Shown here: positions 1 through 6,826 of the stretch, piece by piece | How positions within the stretch are numbered: position 1 is the first letter of the stretch | How the letters are laid out: every line of letters begins with the position of its first letter | Origin: CBCXVS01 sp965178525 | GTDB lineage: Bacteria; Tectomicrobia; Entotheonellia; Entotheonellales; Entotheonellaceae | DNA length: 12,110 bases | Direction of reading: 5' to 3' | Assembly: GCA_965178525.1 (NCBI GenBank) | Contig: CBCXVS010000234.1 | Location: 1 to 12,110, forward strand | The notes under the pieces: model-generated | Told to the model about the DNA's origin: nothing | The model's database searches: none | The model's input: only the letters and a program-made list of their open reading frames with translations | Program-made: the position numbers and the translations under genes

Positions 1-6
1 CTCCGC

Positions 7-1413
7 CTATTCTGCCAGGGGAACTTCGGTATAGCCGAGGGCGATATTGCCATCGCGATCCATCGCGACGCTACCCATCCAACGATGCGTACTGTCAGGC
101 GAGTAGGTTCCTTGCTGGAAGATGGACCAAGCCCCACCCGGAGACCGGCGTAGCTCGTACCACCGTATACCAGCAAGATCCTGCCCATTAGCGTCGACCG
201 TGTGGTTCACCACCATGGCTTCGTGGGTACCGAAATGCCGATACTGAAGCCGCCACATCAGCCAGACCGTCAGCGTTTCAAGCTGTACCGCGGTACCCGG
301 TTGCGGCACACAGGCACCTAGCAATGAGGCCGAATACAGGACCGAATCGAACGGCATGGTTGGGAGGTCGCCCACCTGCACAAATGTTGACCCCATCGGA
401 TTGGCCCAATCAACACTGAAGGCGAACACCTCCAGGCGGTCGTTGCCGCCAAAGCGCTCGCCGTCGACGTGGCGCACGAAGAAGTTAGGCGTACCAACGG
501 GCGGTGGGGGTCCGTCAAGGTCACTAGGCATCAGGAACAAAGACGGCCGAGGCACGGAAAACTGCACCATGGAGGCTGGCGCTCCGACCAGCATCTTCTC
601 CCGCTCAAAAGCCCAGGCATCCAGACCGCCGTTTGGAAATCCCCTTTGTGTGCCCATGTAGTACGCGTCCGGCCAGACACCGATTTTGGGATAATCGGGA
701 AAGACGAAGTCACCCGTTGCGCTGTCGACCGTGGGAAAGTCGTAAAGAAACCAACCGCCTCCCAACGGGTCCGAGGTCCGGGATATCGCGATACATTCAT
801 GCAGCCCCTCAGTACCGCTTGGTAAGGCAAACTGGCTGAGTAACCAGCGGTCCGCCAGATGGTCGTATCGAACGATCGGGTCGCCATTGTTCTCCGTCTC
901 GCACGGTCCTCCGAAACCGGCCCACAAGGCGTTGATGGGGGTGGGACCGGCCAATAGATTGCCCTGTTTATCATAAATGGCGAAGGCCGTATTCACCATT
1001 TGAATGTAATGCTTCGGTCCCACATCGCCGACCGTGTCCGGTGGGAGAGAACCAGTGGCGGGAATGCCTTCGAAATTGACGCCCACCACTGGGGCCGCCG
1101 TTGGCTCCATCATCCGCGCAACTTCCGGCCCCTCAACCGAGGGTGTCGATCCGAGTTCTTCTTTTAGGTCCTCGATCACACGGACGGTTGCGCCCTCTCT
1201 CCACGGAGCGATTCGGGCTCCTGCCGCCACCGAGCCAAGATCCGTCTCCAGAACCTGGGGCGTCACTTGCCTGTGGACTTTCGGTTTCACGCCATCCGTC
1301 TGTTGCGCCAGAGCTGGAGCTGATAATAGGACGCCTGTTGCCAGTATGCAGACAGAGCATAGAATACGCCAAACAACGATAGAACGTGTGGTCCGAACAT
1401 TGGTAGCAATCAT
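7..1413 (-). CDS. Secreted protein of unknown function, probably C-terminally truncated
   Basis: A 468-residue protein read from the ATG at 1413, which has a purine-rich ribosome site (GGGGGA, 1420-1425) six bases upstream. The frame stays open upstream to a TTG at 1524, but only the 1413 start puts a signal peptide at the N-terminus: basic MIATNVRTTR, a hydrophobic stretch near residues 12-32, then an ALA-QQ cleavage site. The protein is therefore exported. After a linker, the mature part carries blocks I recognise from large secreted bacterial proteins of unknown function: PPDTVGDVGPKHYIQMVN, NGDPIVRYDHLADRWLLSQF, FPDYPKIGVWPDAYYM and HRWMGSVAMDRDGNIALGY. They suggest a beta-propeller-like repeat fold, which is inference. 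There is no catalytic motif I can name. The frame stops seven residues after NIALGY, where remembered relatives continue, so a frameshift is suspected. It is transcribed away from the deacetylase gene. The gene call is firm; the function is unknown. Confidence 0.85.
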   Translation of the reverse strand: MIATNVRTTRSIVVWRILCSVCILATGVLLSAPALAQQTDGVKPKVHRQVTPQVLETDLGSVAAGARIAPWREGATVRVIEDLKEELGSTPSVEGPEVARMMEPTAAPVVGVNFEGIPATGSLPPDTVGDVGPKHYIQMVNTAFAIYDKQGNLLAGPTPINALWAGFGGPCETENNGDPIVRYDHLADRWLLSQFALPSGTEGLHECIAISRTSDPLGGGWFLYDFPTVDSATGDFVFPDYPKIGVWPDAYYMGTQRGFPNGGLDAWAFEREKMLVGAPASMVQFSVPRPSLFLMPSDLDGPPPPVGTPNFFVRHVDGERFGGNDRLEVFAFSVDWANPMGSTFVQVGDLPTMPFDSVLYSASLLGACVPQPGTAVQLETLTVWLMWRLQYRHFGTHEAMVVNHTVDANGQDLAGIRWYELRRSPGGAWSIFQQGTYSPDSTHRWMGSVAMDRDGNIALGYTEVPLAE

Positions 1414-1419
1414 CGCTTT

Positions 1420-1425
1420 TCCCCC
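1420..1425 (-). promoter_or_regulatory. Ribosome binding site of the secreted-protein gene
   Basis: GGGGGA on the minus strand lies six bases before the ATG at 1413. It decides the start in favour of the signal-peptide version over the upstream TTG at 1524, which would put about 37 extra non-signal residues in front. Confidence 0.5.
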
Positions 1426-1732
1426 GCTTGAGTATGCTGACTCTCTCAGGAACACGCCGATGCTCGCAAGGTGACGAGCAAATCGGTACGCCATATCGTG
1501 TAGTCCAATTGAACTCCTCTCCAAATAGCACCAATGATGCCGGCGGAATCAGGCGAGAAAAGGGGAAGATCTCCTTCTTTCTCTCATAGCTCCAGCTTTG
1601 TCTGACTTCGCCGTATGCATGACCCCTCTACACATGCAGACTATGACAAACAGCCAGGTGTGAATTTTTTGAGTTTGCTACTGTGGGGAAGCGGATAAAC
1701 GGAGAGAAGAGGGGGCGTCCCATTTTTTCTTA

Positions 1733-1756
1733 GCATTGCGCTGCCTGGCGCAATGC
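1733..1756. promoter_or_regulatory. Perfect 9-bp inverted repeat, candidate operator
   Basis: GCATTGCGC (1733-1741) and GCGCAATGC (1748-1756) are exact reverse complements around a 6-base centre. The left arm covers the candidate -35 box and the right arm fills the spacer before the -10, a classic place for a repressor dimer to block polymerase. No T-tract follows on either strand, so an intrinsic terminator is unlikely. No regulator gene is present in the window to pair with it. Confidence 0.45.
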
Positions 1757-1764
1757 CAGATAAT
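1736..1764 (+). promoter_or_regulatory. Candidate sigma-70-type promoter for the deacetylase gene
   Basis: TTGCGC at 1736-1741 and GATAAT at 1759-1764 are separated by 17 bases. The -10 matches TATAAT at five of six positions; the -35 matches TTGACA at three of six. Transcription would start near 1771, giving a leader of roughly 50 bases that contains the strong ribosome site at 1808-1814. The weak -35 fits a regulated promoter. Assigned by eye only. Confidence 0.4.
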
Positions 1765-1807
1765 AAGCCGTCATGATTCTGTACACGCTTTTTCTTCGGG
1801 GTCTTTC

Positions 1808-1814
1808 AAGGAGG
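1808..1814 (+). promoter_or_regulatory. Strong ribosome binding site of the deacetylase gene
   Basis: AAGGAGG, a full anti-16S match, ends nine bases before the ATG at 1824. It selects this ATG over the in-frame ATG at 1773, which has no such site. Confidence 0.8.
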
Positions 1815-1823
1815 GTCAGACCT

Positions 1824-2774
1824 ATGGCATACGCACCGCAAGCATCGCAAGCATCTGCAGGTTTCGTCGAAGGCGCTACGGCTGGCCTCGGCGCTGACGC
1901 CTCATGGCGCTGGCCAGAGGCGCGTTGGCGCCAAGTCGTACAGAAAGTTCGCGCCGGCCGCGCCCTGCGACCAGCCACTTGGCCAAACGGCGCCCAGGTG
2001 GCAGTCGCCCTCTCATTTGACGTCGATAACGAAACCACGACGCTGCGAGATGGCAAAACCTCTCCGGCACTCCTGGCCCAGGGCGAATATGGCTCCCGCG
2101 CCGGCGTCCCGCGTATTCTGACGTTTCTGCAACGCTATGCGATTCCGGCAAGTTTCTACATCCCAGCCGTATCCGCTCTCTTGTATCCCGACGATGTGCG
2201 GCGTATCGCCGCCGAGGGCCACGAGGTCGGGTTACATGGCTGGATTCACGAGCGCAATAGTAATCTCGATGAAGCTGATGAGCGTGATCTCACTTATCGT
2301 TCCGCAGACGTGCTCACGAAGTTGGCCGGAACGCCGCCGGTAGGGTTGCGGACGCCATCGTGGGATTTTAGCGAGGCCACGTTGAAAATCATACGAGAGA
2401 TGGGGCTGCTGTACGATTCATCCTTGATGGGAGACGATGAACCGTACGAACTCCTCGAAGATGGTGACCCCACGGGCATCGTCGAACTGCCGGTGGAATG
2501 GATCAAGGACGATTATCCCTATTTGGGTATGGATCGGCTGTCGCCCATTCGGCCCCATACGGCGCCGTCACTCGTGGGGGAAATCTGGCGTCGCGAATTC
2601 GATGGCGCCTATGTCGAAGGCGGCATGTTTCTCCTCACCATGCACCCGCATATTATCGGCCATCGCTCCCGTATGAGCATCTTGGACGAGCTGGTGCAAT
2701 ACATCCGCTCGCGTCCTGGCGTCTGGTTTGCCACGCACGAGCAAATCGCCCGCTATGTGACGGAGCATGCTTGA
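1824..2774 (+). CDS. CE4 polysaccharide deacetylase / PuuE-like amidohydrolase
   Basis: A 316-residue NodB-fold metal-dependent deacetylase, starting at the ATG behind AAGGAGG. Family motifs are in order. Motif 1 is SFDVDNE (64-70, with catalytic or metal Asp 66 and Asp 68). Motif 2 is HGWIHE (138-143), the HxxxH metal pair. Motif 3 is LRTPSWDFS (175-183). The last motif is LTMHPHIIGHRSR (271-283, His 274/His 276). The arrangement resembles the branch holding Helicobacter PgdA-type peptidoglycan deacetylases and PuuE allantoinases more than secreted chitin deacetylases. There is no signal peptide, so it is probably cytoplasmic and may act on a small amide or cyclic ureide. The first ~50 residues are Ala-rich and poorly conserved. 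It is the only plus-strand gene, converges on the HNH pair, and has its own promoter candidate. The fold is nearly certain; the substrate is unknown. Confidence 0.92.
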   Translation: MAYAPQASQASAGFVEGATAGLGADASWRWPEARWRQVVQKVRAGRALRPATWPNGAQVAVALSFDVDNETTTLRDGKTSPALLAQGEYGSRAGVPRILTFLQRYAIPASFYIPAVSALLYPDDVRRIAAEGHEVGLHGWIHERNSNLDEADERDLTYRSADVLTKLAGTPPVGLRTPSWDFSEATLKIIREMGLLYDSSLMGDDEPYELLEDGDPTGIVELPVEWIKDDYPYLGMDRLSPIRPHTAPSLVGEIWRREFDGAYVEGGMFLLTMHPHIIGHRSRMSILDELVQYIRSRPGVWFATHEQIARYVTEHA

Positions 2775-2824
2775 GCCTTACGGCATCCTATGGCGCTTCA
2801 CGGCCGATCCGCAGCGAAAAATGA

Positions 2825-3223
2825 TTACGGCATAAACGTTTCGGGCTCAAGCGCTATCCGTGCGCGCACCCGATTAAGGTGGTTCATGTTGAGCACGTAG
2901 ACGGTTGTTCTGTCTATTGATGTGCGACCGATGATACGCCCGGCTTGGATACGGAAGTGATGGCTCCAGGTGTCGGTGCGAGGGTCAAAAAGTCGGGTCA
3001 ATTCGCGGGTGTCAGGGTCGAGACCCGCGAGGTTAGGCCCCTTGTAACGGTTGCAGAAATGACAAGCCAGGGCAAGGTTTGTATCATCGTCGCTGCCGTA
3101 GTGTTGGCGGGCAACAATGTGCTCAACGTGGAACGTGATCATGTAGTGATGCTGATGGATGCAGCAATATTCGCAGCGGTTTCCCGCTCGTGCACGCACG
3201 CGTGACCTGGTCTCGGCGTCCAT
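2825..3223 (-). CDS. HNH endonuclease
   Basis: A 132-residue single-domain HNH nuclease with a beta-beta-alpha-metal fold that cuts DNA. The N-terminal CEYC (17-20) and the later CHFCN (54-58) form the structural zinc site. FHVEHIVARQHYG (31-43) supplies the catalytic His, and N49 with N58 complete the HNH signature. NRYKGPNLAGLDPDT (58-72) is a tail typical of stand-alone HNH proteins found in many bacteria. The ATG follows directly on the stop codon of the upstream small gene (TAGATG) with no ribosome site of its own, so translation is probably coupled. No DNA-recognition domain, methylase or terminase is nearby, so the biological role (defence, mobile-element function or other) cannot be read from the sequence. 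Confidence 0.9.
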   Translation of the reverse strand: MDAETRSRVRARAGNRCEYCCIHQHHYMITFHVEHIVARQHYGSDDDTNLALACHFCNRYKGPNLAGLDPDTRELTRLFDPRTDTWSHHFRIQAGRIIGRTSIDRTTVYVLNMNHLNRVRARIALEPETFMP

Positions 3224-3499
3224 CTATGACGTAGACGACTGACTGATCAGAGACTGCGCCTTCTTCTGCAGCACAGCAACCATGTCCATCGCTCGAATAT
3301 AGGCGTCGTACTCCGCTGTTTCCTCGGGTGTGATCATTCCCTCGTTACACTTTTCAGCCAGCTCCTCGATTCGAGCCTGCACATCCGGATCAGTGCGTAG
3401 CGCCACAATCTGTTTTGCCACCTCCGGGGTGAAACATTCTGCAATCGGATCAAGGATCTTGGCAAGACCCACAGTGGCATCGTCGATCGACTGAGACAT
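3224..3499 (-). CDS. Small helical protein, partner of the HNH endonuclease
   Basis: A 91-residue protein starting at the ATG at 3499, which has AAGGAGA (3505-3511) five bases upstream; an upstream extension to 3547 lacks this support. It is acidic and predicted mostly alpha-helical, with the core FTPEVAKQIVALRTDPDVQ (23-41), RIEELAEKCNEGMITPEE (43-60) and YDAYIRAMDMVAVLQKKA (64-81). From memory, proteins with this pattern (TPEVA..I..LR.DP..Q.RI.ELA.K..EG.LTPEE) often sit immediately before an HNH gene of the type seen here, so the two probably form a fixed module. There is no enzyme motif. It could be an accessory, inhibitor or DNA-targeting partner of the nuclease; none of these is shown by the sequence. 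It begins 44 bases after the FAD-subunit stop, so read-through from the hydroxylase operon is possible. Confidence 0.8.
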   Translation of the reverse strand: MSQSIDDATVGLAKILDPIAECFTPEVAKQIVALRTDPDVQARIEELAEKCNEGMITPEETAEYDAYIRAMDMVAVLQKKAQSLISQSSTS

Positions 3500-3504
3500 A
3501 CCTG

Positions 3505-3511
3505 TCTCCTT
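3505..3511 (-). promoter_or_regulatory. Ribosome binding site of the small HNH partner gene
   Basis: AAGGAGA on the minus strand ends five bases before the ATG at 3499. It fixes the start of the 91-residue protein and is probably the only ribosome entry site for the small-protein/HNH pair. Confidence 0.7.
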
Positions 3512-3543
3512 TTGCCTGCAATAAGACTCAGCCTGCTTAAGTC

Positions 3544-4542
3544 TCACGACGTCCCATCGAACTGTGCGGCCACGGCCATGATCGCCCGCGCCACGAGGGC
3601 ACGACCGATGTCGACCTTGAAGCCATTATGAGCTAAGGGCTGTGACGCGGCCAGCGCCGCCGAAGCGGCGCTGGCCGCGAGCTCCGGGGTTGGCGCCTGT
3701 CCTTCCAGGATGGCCTCAGCCTCCGGGCTGTGCCATGGGATAGGGGCCACACCGCCCAAAACCACACGCGCCTGTTGGATCACACCATCGCTAAGCGCAT
3801 AGCCAACCGCCACGCTGACCAACGGAAAATCGCCGGCAGTACGCTCACGTGCCTTCAAATACGTCCCGCGCCAGGCCGCAGCGCATGGCGGAAGGGTCAC
3901 CGCGGTGACCACGTCATGCGCCGCAAGCACATTTTCCCGGCGGATGTCCTGATCCGGCCCGGCAAAAAATTGCTGTATGGGGAGTGTCCGGACACCTGCC
4001 GGGCCCGCCAGGGTAACCTCTGCCTCCAGGGCCATGAGTGGCGGGGCCAAATCCGAGGCGTGCACACTAAAACATCCGCGGCCCCCCATGATGGACAGAT
4101 AGTGCTGGTACGGGCTTTCCAGGGCGGGACAATCCGTCCCGCCTTTTTTCAGGCAGGGCGTCAACGCATGGCGATAATATAAACAGCGCGGCCGTTGGCA
4201 GAGATTGCCGCCTAACGTGCCTTGGTGGCGGATTTCCGGCGTTGCCACGCCCCGCGCCGCTTCCGCTAGGATGTGATACGGCCCTTGTAAACGCGCTTCG
4301 TGTTCGAGCTGGGCTAGCGTCACCAGCGCCCCAAGGCGGAGACCAGCGCCCTCCTGCCGTATGTCCCGGAGTTCTGCGATGCCGGCGAGGCTCACCAGAC
4401 GTGGGTAGTGGGCTACCTCCTCCTTCAAGACGCCCAGCAGATCGCTACCACCCGCAATCAGACAGGTCTCGTCCGGCGCCTCGTGCAACAGGGGAAATAC
4501 CTCGGCCAGGGTGGCCGGTTGCACAAATGCAAAGGGCCTCAT
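3544..4542 (-). CDS. Molybdenum hydroxylase FAD-binding subunit with extra cysteine cluster
   Basis: A 332-residue medium subunit of a xanthine dehydrogenase-family enzyme. It carries FAD and relays electrons from the 2Fe-2S subunit to the acceptor. The FAD signatures are LIAGGSDLL (28-36) and the GTLGGNL loop (108-114); AGDFPLVSVAVGYAL (236-250) belongs to the C-terminal CO_deh_flav_C domain. Right after the FAD loop is a cysteine-rich insert: C115, C120 (CQRPRC), C130 and C138 (CLKKGGTDC), plus C157. Related inserts in 4-hydroxybenzoyl-CoA reductase HcrB and E. coli PaoB bind a 4Fe-4S cluster, so this subunit probably has one too; CO dehydrogenase CoxM lacks it. It starts at 4542 with AAAGGA (4548-4553) five bases upstream. 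Its ATG overlaps the stop of the molybdopterin subunit (ATGA), so the two are translationally coupled. The fold is certain; the cluster is inferred. Confidence 0.94.
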   Translation of the reverse strand: MRPFAFVQPATLAEVFPLLHEAPDETCLIAGGSDLLGVLKEEVAHYPRLVSLAGIAELRDIRQEGAGLRLGALVTLAQLEHEARLQGPYHILAEAARGVATPEIRHQGTLGGNLCQRPRCLYYRHALTPCLKKGGTDCPALESPYQHYLSIMGGRGCFSVHASDLAPPLMALEAEVTLAGPAGVRTLPIQQFFAGPDQDIRRENVLAAHDVVTAVTLPPCAAAWRGTYLKARERTAGDFPLVSVAVGYALSDGVIQQARVVLGGVAPIPWHSPEAEAILEGQAPTPELAASAASAALAASQPLAHNGFKVDIGRALVARAIMAVAAQFDGTS

Positions 4543-6806
4543 ACGTGTCCTTTCCCCTGCTCCCGGATGGCTTCTAAAACGCGTTGGGGCGTGAACGGAG
4601 CTTCATACAACCAAACGCCAGTGGCATTTGCCACCGCATTCGCCACGACCGCCAAGACCGGTACCACTGGAGGTTCGCCCAGGCCTTTGGCGCCGTAGGG
4701 ACCGAGCGGGTCAGGCGGTCCTGGAAATAGCACCTCGATCGGCGGAAAGTCGACCATACTCGTGCACTTATGTTCGAGAAAATTGGCATTCAAGGTCACA
4801 CCCGTCTGGCCATCCAGATACAACTCCTCGCGCAACGCGATACCGAGAAATTGCAAAACGCCGCCGGAGACCTGGTTTTCCGCCATACGGGGATGGATAA
4901 TCCGGCCGGAATCATGCGCCGCCACGTAGCGCAGGACGCGAATCCGGCCGCTCTGCATGTCCACTTCGACCTCGGCAAAGTGAGCGGTAAAGGTATTGAT
5001 CAGGTAGTCGCTACTGCCCGAGATGATCTGCGCGGTTCCGACAATTTCCGTGGGTAACGCGGCCAAGACGGAGGCTACGTCCTGGCGCTGCGACGTGGTC
5101 TCACTCACGAGATACCCGGCTTGTAGCTGGACGAACGGCACCTGCATCACCGCTGCCGCGTGGTCCAACAGGTGACGCCGGGCATCTTCGGCAGCACGGG
5201 TCACAGCCGTGCCGCTGGTCATCGTGGTACTCGACCCCGCCGTGAGATGCGCCGGAGGCGTCTGGGCAGTGTCGGCCATCACCATGTCGACCCGATCCAG
5301 CGGCACCTGCAACGTTTCCGCTGCAAGTTGCGCCAGCACCGTCGTCGAGCCTTGTCCCACATCCACATTGCCGATATGCACAGCAACGCGGCCAGCCGGC
5401 GTCAGATGCACCTCCGCCTCGGCGTCGCGGCCGATGCCGCCTTTGTAAATCCCCATCGCCACGCCAAGTCCCCGGCGTGTCGGGCCCGTCGCCGTCCCGT
5501 TCGGCTGACGCCGATGCCGCCAGCCGATGCGCTCCGCGCCAGCCACGAGGCACTCGCGTAAGCCATTACTGGAAAACGGCACGCCGCCTTCTACCGGCTC
5601 ATCCGGTAACAACTCATGCGGAGGTGTCGTGCGTATCCCAGGCTGTCCGGCGTTCGTGACGTGAAAACGCAAGCGGTACGCGAGCGGATCCATGCTCAGG
5701 GCATTTGCAATCTGGTCGATGAGGACTTCCAGAGCAAAATGGCCCAGGGGTGCTCCCAGCCCACGAAAGGAGCCGCCAGCCGGCCGGTTGGTGTACGCGG
5801 TAACCCCTTCAAAGCGGGCATGCGGACATGCATAGAGATAAAGGGTCCCCTGCCCGGTGCGGCGTGTCACCCGCATGCCAGTTGCCACATACGAGCCAGC
5901 ATTCATGATGCTGCGCATCGCCATCGCCGTGGGCGTACCGTCGTGGCGCACTCCAATGCGTATATGATTAATCGACGACTGGCGATTCCGCCCGGCGATA
6001 AACTCCTCGACCCGGCTGTATTCCAGCCGCACCGGACGCCCAGCCTGACGCGCCAGCAACGCCACCAACACGGCCAGACGGCCCTCGTCCTTATTGCCGA
6101 ATCCGCCGCCCATATTTGGACAGATCACCCGCACCTGATCGAGAGACAAGCCGAGCACACGCGCCAACGTCTGGCGATCGTTCGCATGCACAGACCGGCT
6201 CGTCTTCCACACCGTGAGATGCTCGCCATCCCACTCCGCCAACGCGGCGCGGGTTTCCATGCCAGCCGGGGCGTGAATCTGCGTACGGAATGTTCCTTCA
6301 AAGACCCGGTCGGCCACAGCGAAACCCTGTGTCACATCACCCCGTGCGACCACGAGTTCCGCACCACCCACCAGATTGCCCTCGGGATGGACTGAGGGCG
6401 CCTCCGGCCGCAATGCCTCTTCCGCCTCGAATACCGCCGGCAGCACCTCGTAGTCAACCCGGAGCAGGCGCAGTGCATCTTCCGCTAACGCCTCGCTCTC
6501 TGCTGCGACCACGGCGATTTCATCTCCGACAAAACGCACCACGGGCTCCAAAGGCAACAAATCCGGATCGATCGGTACTTGCGGGACATCGTGATGCGTC
6601 AGCACCGCATGCACACCGGGTAAACGCGCGGCCTCATCCGTCTCAATGTGGACCACACGCGCATGCGCATGCGGACTGCGGAGAATCCGGCCATAGAGCA
6701 TACCGGGACGCTTGAGGTCAGCCGTGTAGCATGCCGTACCCCGCACCTTGTCCGCGAGTCCCAAGCGCGGCATGGCCGTCCCCACCACGGCGTATTCGGT
6801 TTGCAT
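4539..6806 (-). CDS. Molybdenum hydroxylase molybdopterin-binding (large) subunit
   Basis: A 755-residue catalytic subunit of a xanthine dehydrogenase/aldehyde oxidase-family hydroxylase, binding molybdopterin. The start at 6806 has GGGAG (6812-6816) five bases upstream; a 16-residue N-terminal extension to 6854 would overlap the preceding gene and lacks support. Family landmarks: VGTAMPRLGLADKVRGTACY (8-27), FVGDEIAVVAAE (92-103), the cofactor loop GGGFGNK (233-239), FRGLGAP (347-353), IGNVDVGQGSTT (478-489), TAGSSTTMTSG (522-532) and GAKGLGEPP (705-713), whose Glu 711 is the base that activates the molybdenum-bound water. The loop before FRGLG lacks the CO dehydrogenase CSFR motif, so it is not a CO dehydrogenase. 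Which substrate it hydroxylates (purine, N-heterocycle, aromatic CoA ester or aldehyde) cannot be read reliably. The length is normal. It lies 20 bases after the 2Fe-2S gene and overlaps the FAD gene. Confidence 0.95.
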   Translation of the reverse strand: MQTEYAVVGTAMPRLGLADKVRGTACYTADLKRPGMLYGRILRSPHAHARVVHIETDEAARLPGVHAVLTHHDVPQVPIDPDLLPLEPVVRFVGDEIAVVAAESEALAEDALRLLRVDYEVLPAVFEAEEALRPEAPSVHPEGNLVGGAELVVARGDVTQGFAVADRVFEGTFRTQIHAPAGMETRAALAEWDGEHLTVWKTSRSVHANDRQTLARVLGLSLDQVRVICPNMGGGFGNKDEGRLAVLVALLARQAGRPVRLEYSRVEEFIAGRNRQSSINHIRIGVRHDGTPTAMAMRSIMNAGSYVATGMRVTRRTGQGTLYLYACPHARFEGVTAYTNRPAGGSFRGLGAPLGHFALEVLIDQIANALSMDPLAYRLRFHVTNAGQPGIRTTPPHELLPDEPVEGGVPFSSNGLRECLVAGAERIGWRHRRQPNGTATGPTRRGLGVAMGIYKGGIGRDAEAEVHLTPAGRVAVHIGNVDVGQGSTTVLAQLAAETLQVPLDRVDMVMADTAQTPPAHLTAGSSTTMTSGTAVTRAAEDARRHLLDHAAAVMQVPFVQLQAGYLVSETTSQRQDVASVLAALPTEIVGTAQIISGSSDYLINTFTAHFAEVEVDMQSGRIRVLRYVAAHDSGRIIHPRMAENQVSGGVLQFLGIALREELYLDGQTGVTLNANFLEHKCTSMVDFPPIEVLFPGPPDPLGPYGAKGLGEPPVVPVLAVVANAVANATGVWLYEAPFTPQRVLEAIREQGKGHV

Positions 6807-6810
6807 GATA

Positions 6811-6816
6811 TCTCCC
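6811..6816 (-). promoter_or_regulatory. Ribosome binding site of the molybdopterin subunit
   Basis: GGGAGA on the minus strand lies four bases before the ATG at 6806, in the 20-base gap after the 2Fe-2S gene stop. It supports this ATG over the longer in-frame start at 6854. Confidence 0.6.
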
Positions 6817-6826
6817 AGAAAAAGGG

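Larger units (their letters stand above)
1426..1807. other. Divergent intergenic region
   Basis: About 380 bases lie between the ribosome sites of two divergent genes. I see no convincing ORF and no RNA gene. It holds two T6 runs (1665-1670 and 1724-1729), a purine-rich stretch near 1700-1715, a perfect 9-bp inverted repeat at 1733-1756 and a promoter-like element overlapping that repeat. I found no convincing promoter for the minus-strand gene by eye. ORFs reaching into this interval are short, use non-ATG starts or lie antisense to the neighbouring genes. Confidence 0.6.

Noticed and set aside
1724..1756. Intrinsic terminator formed by the 1733-1756 hairpin and the nearby T6 run
   Set aside because: The T run precedes the hairpin on the plus strand and becomes A-rich after it on the minus strand, the wrong arrangement for termination in either direction.
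5616..6395. Long plus-strand ORF (259 residues) antisense to the molybdopterin subunit
   Set aside because: The minus-strand frame has unmistakable family motifs throughout, while the antisense product is low-complexity, His/Arg-rich and has no recognisable domain. It is a GC-driven shadow.
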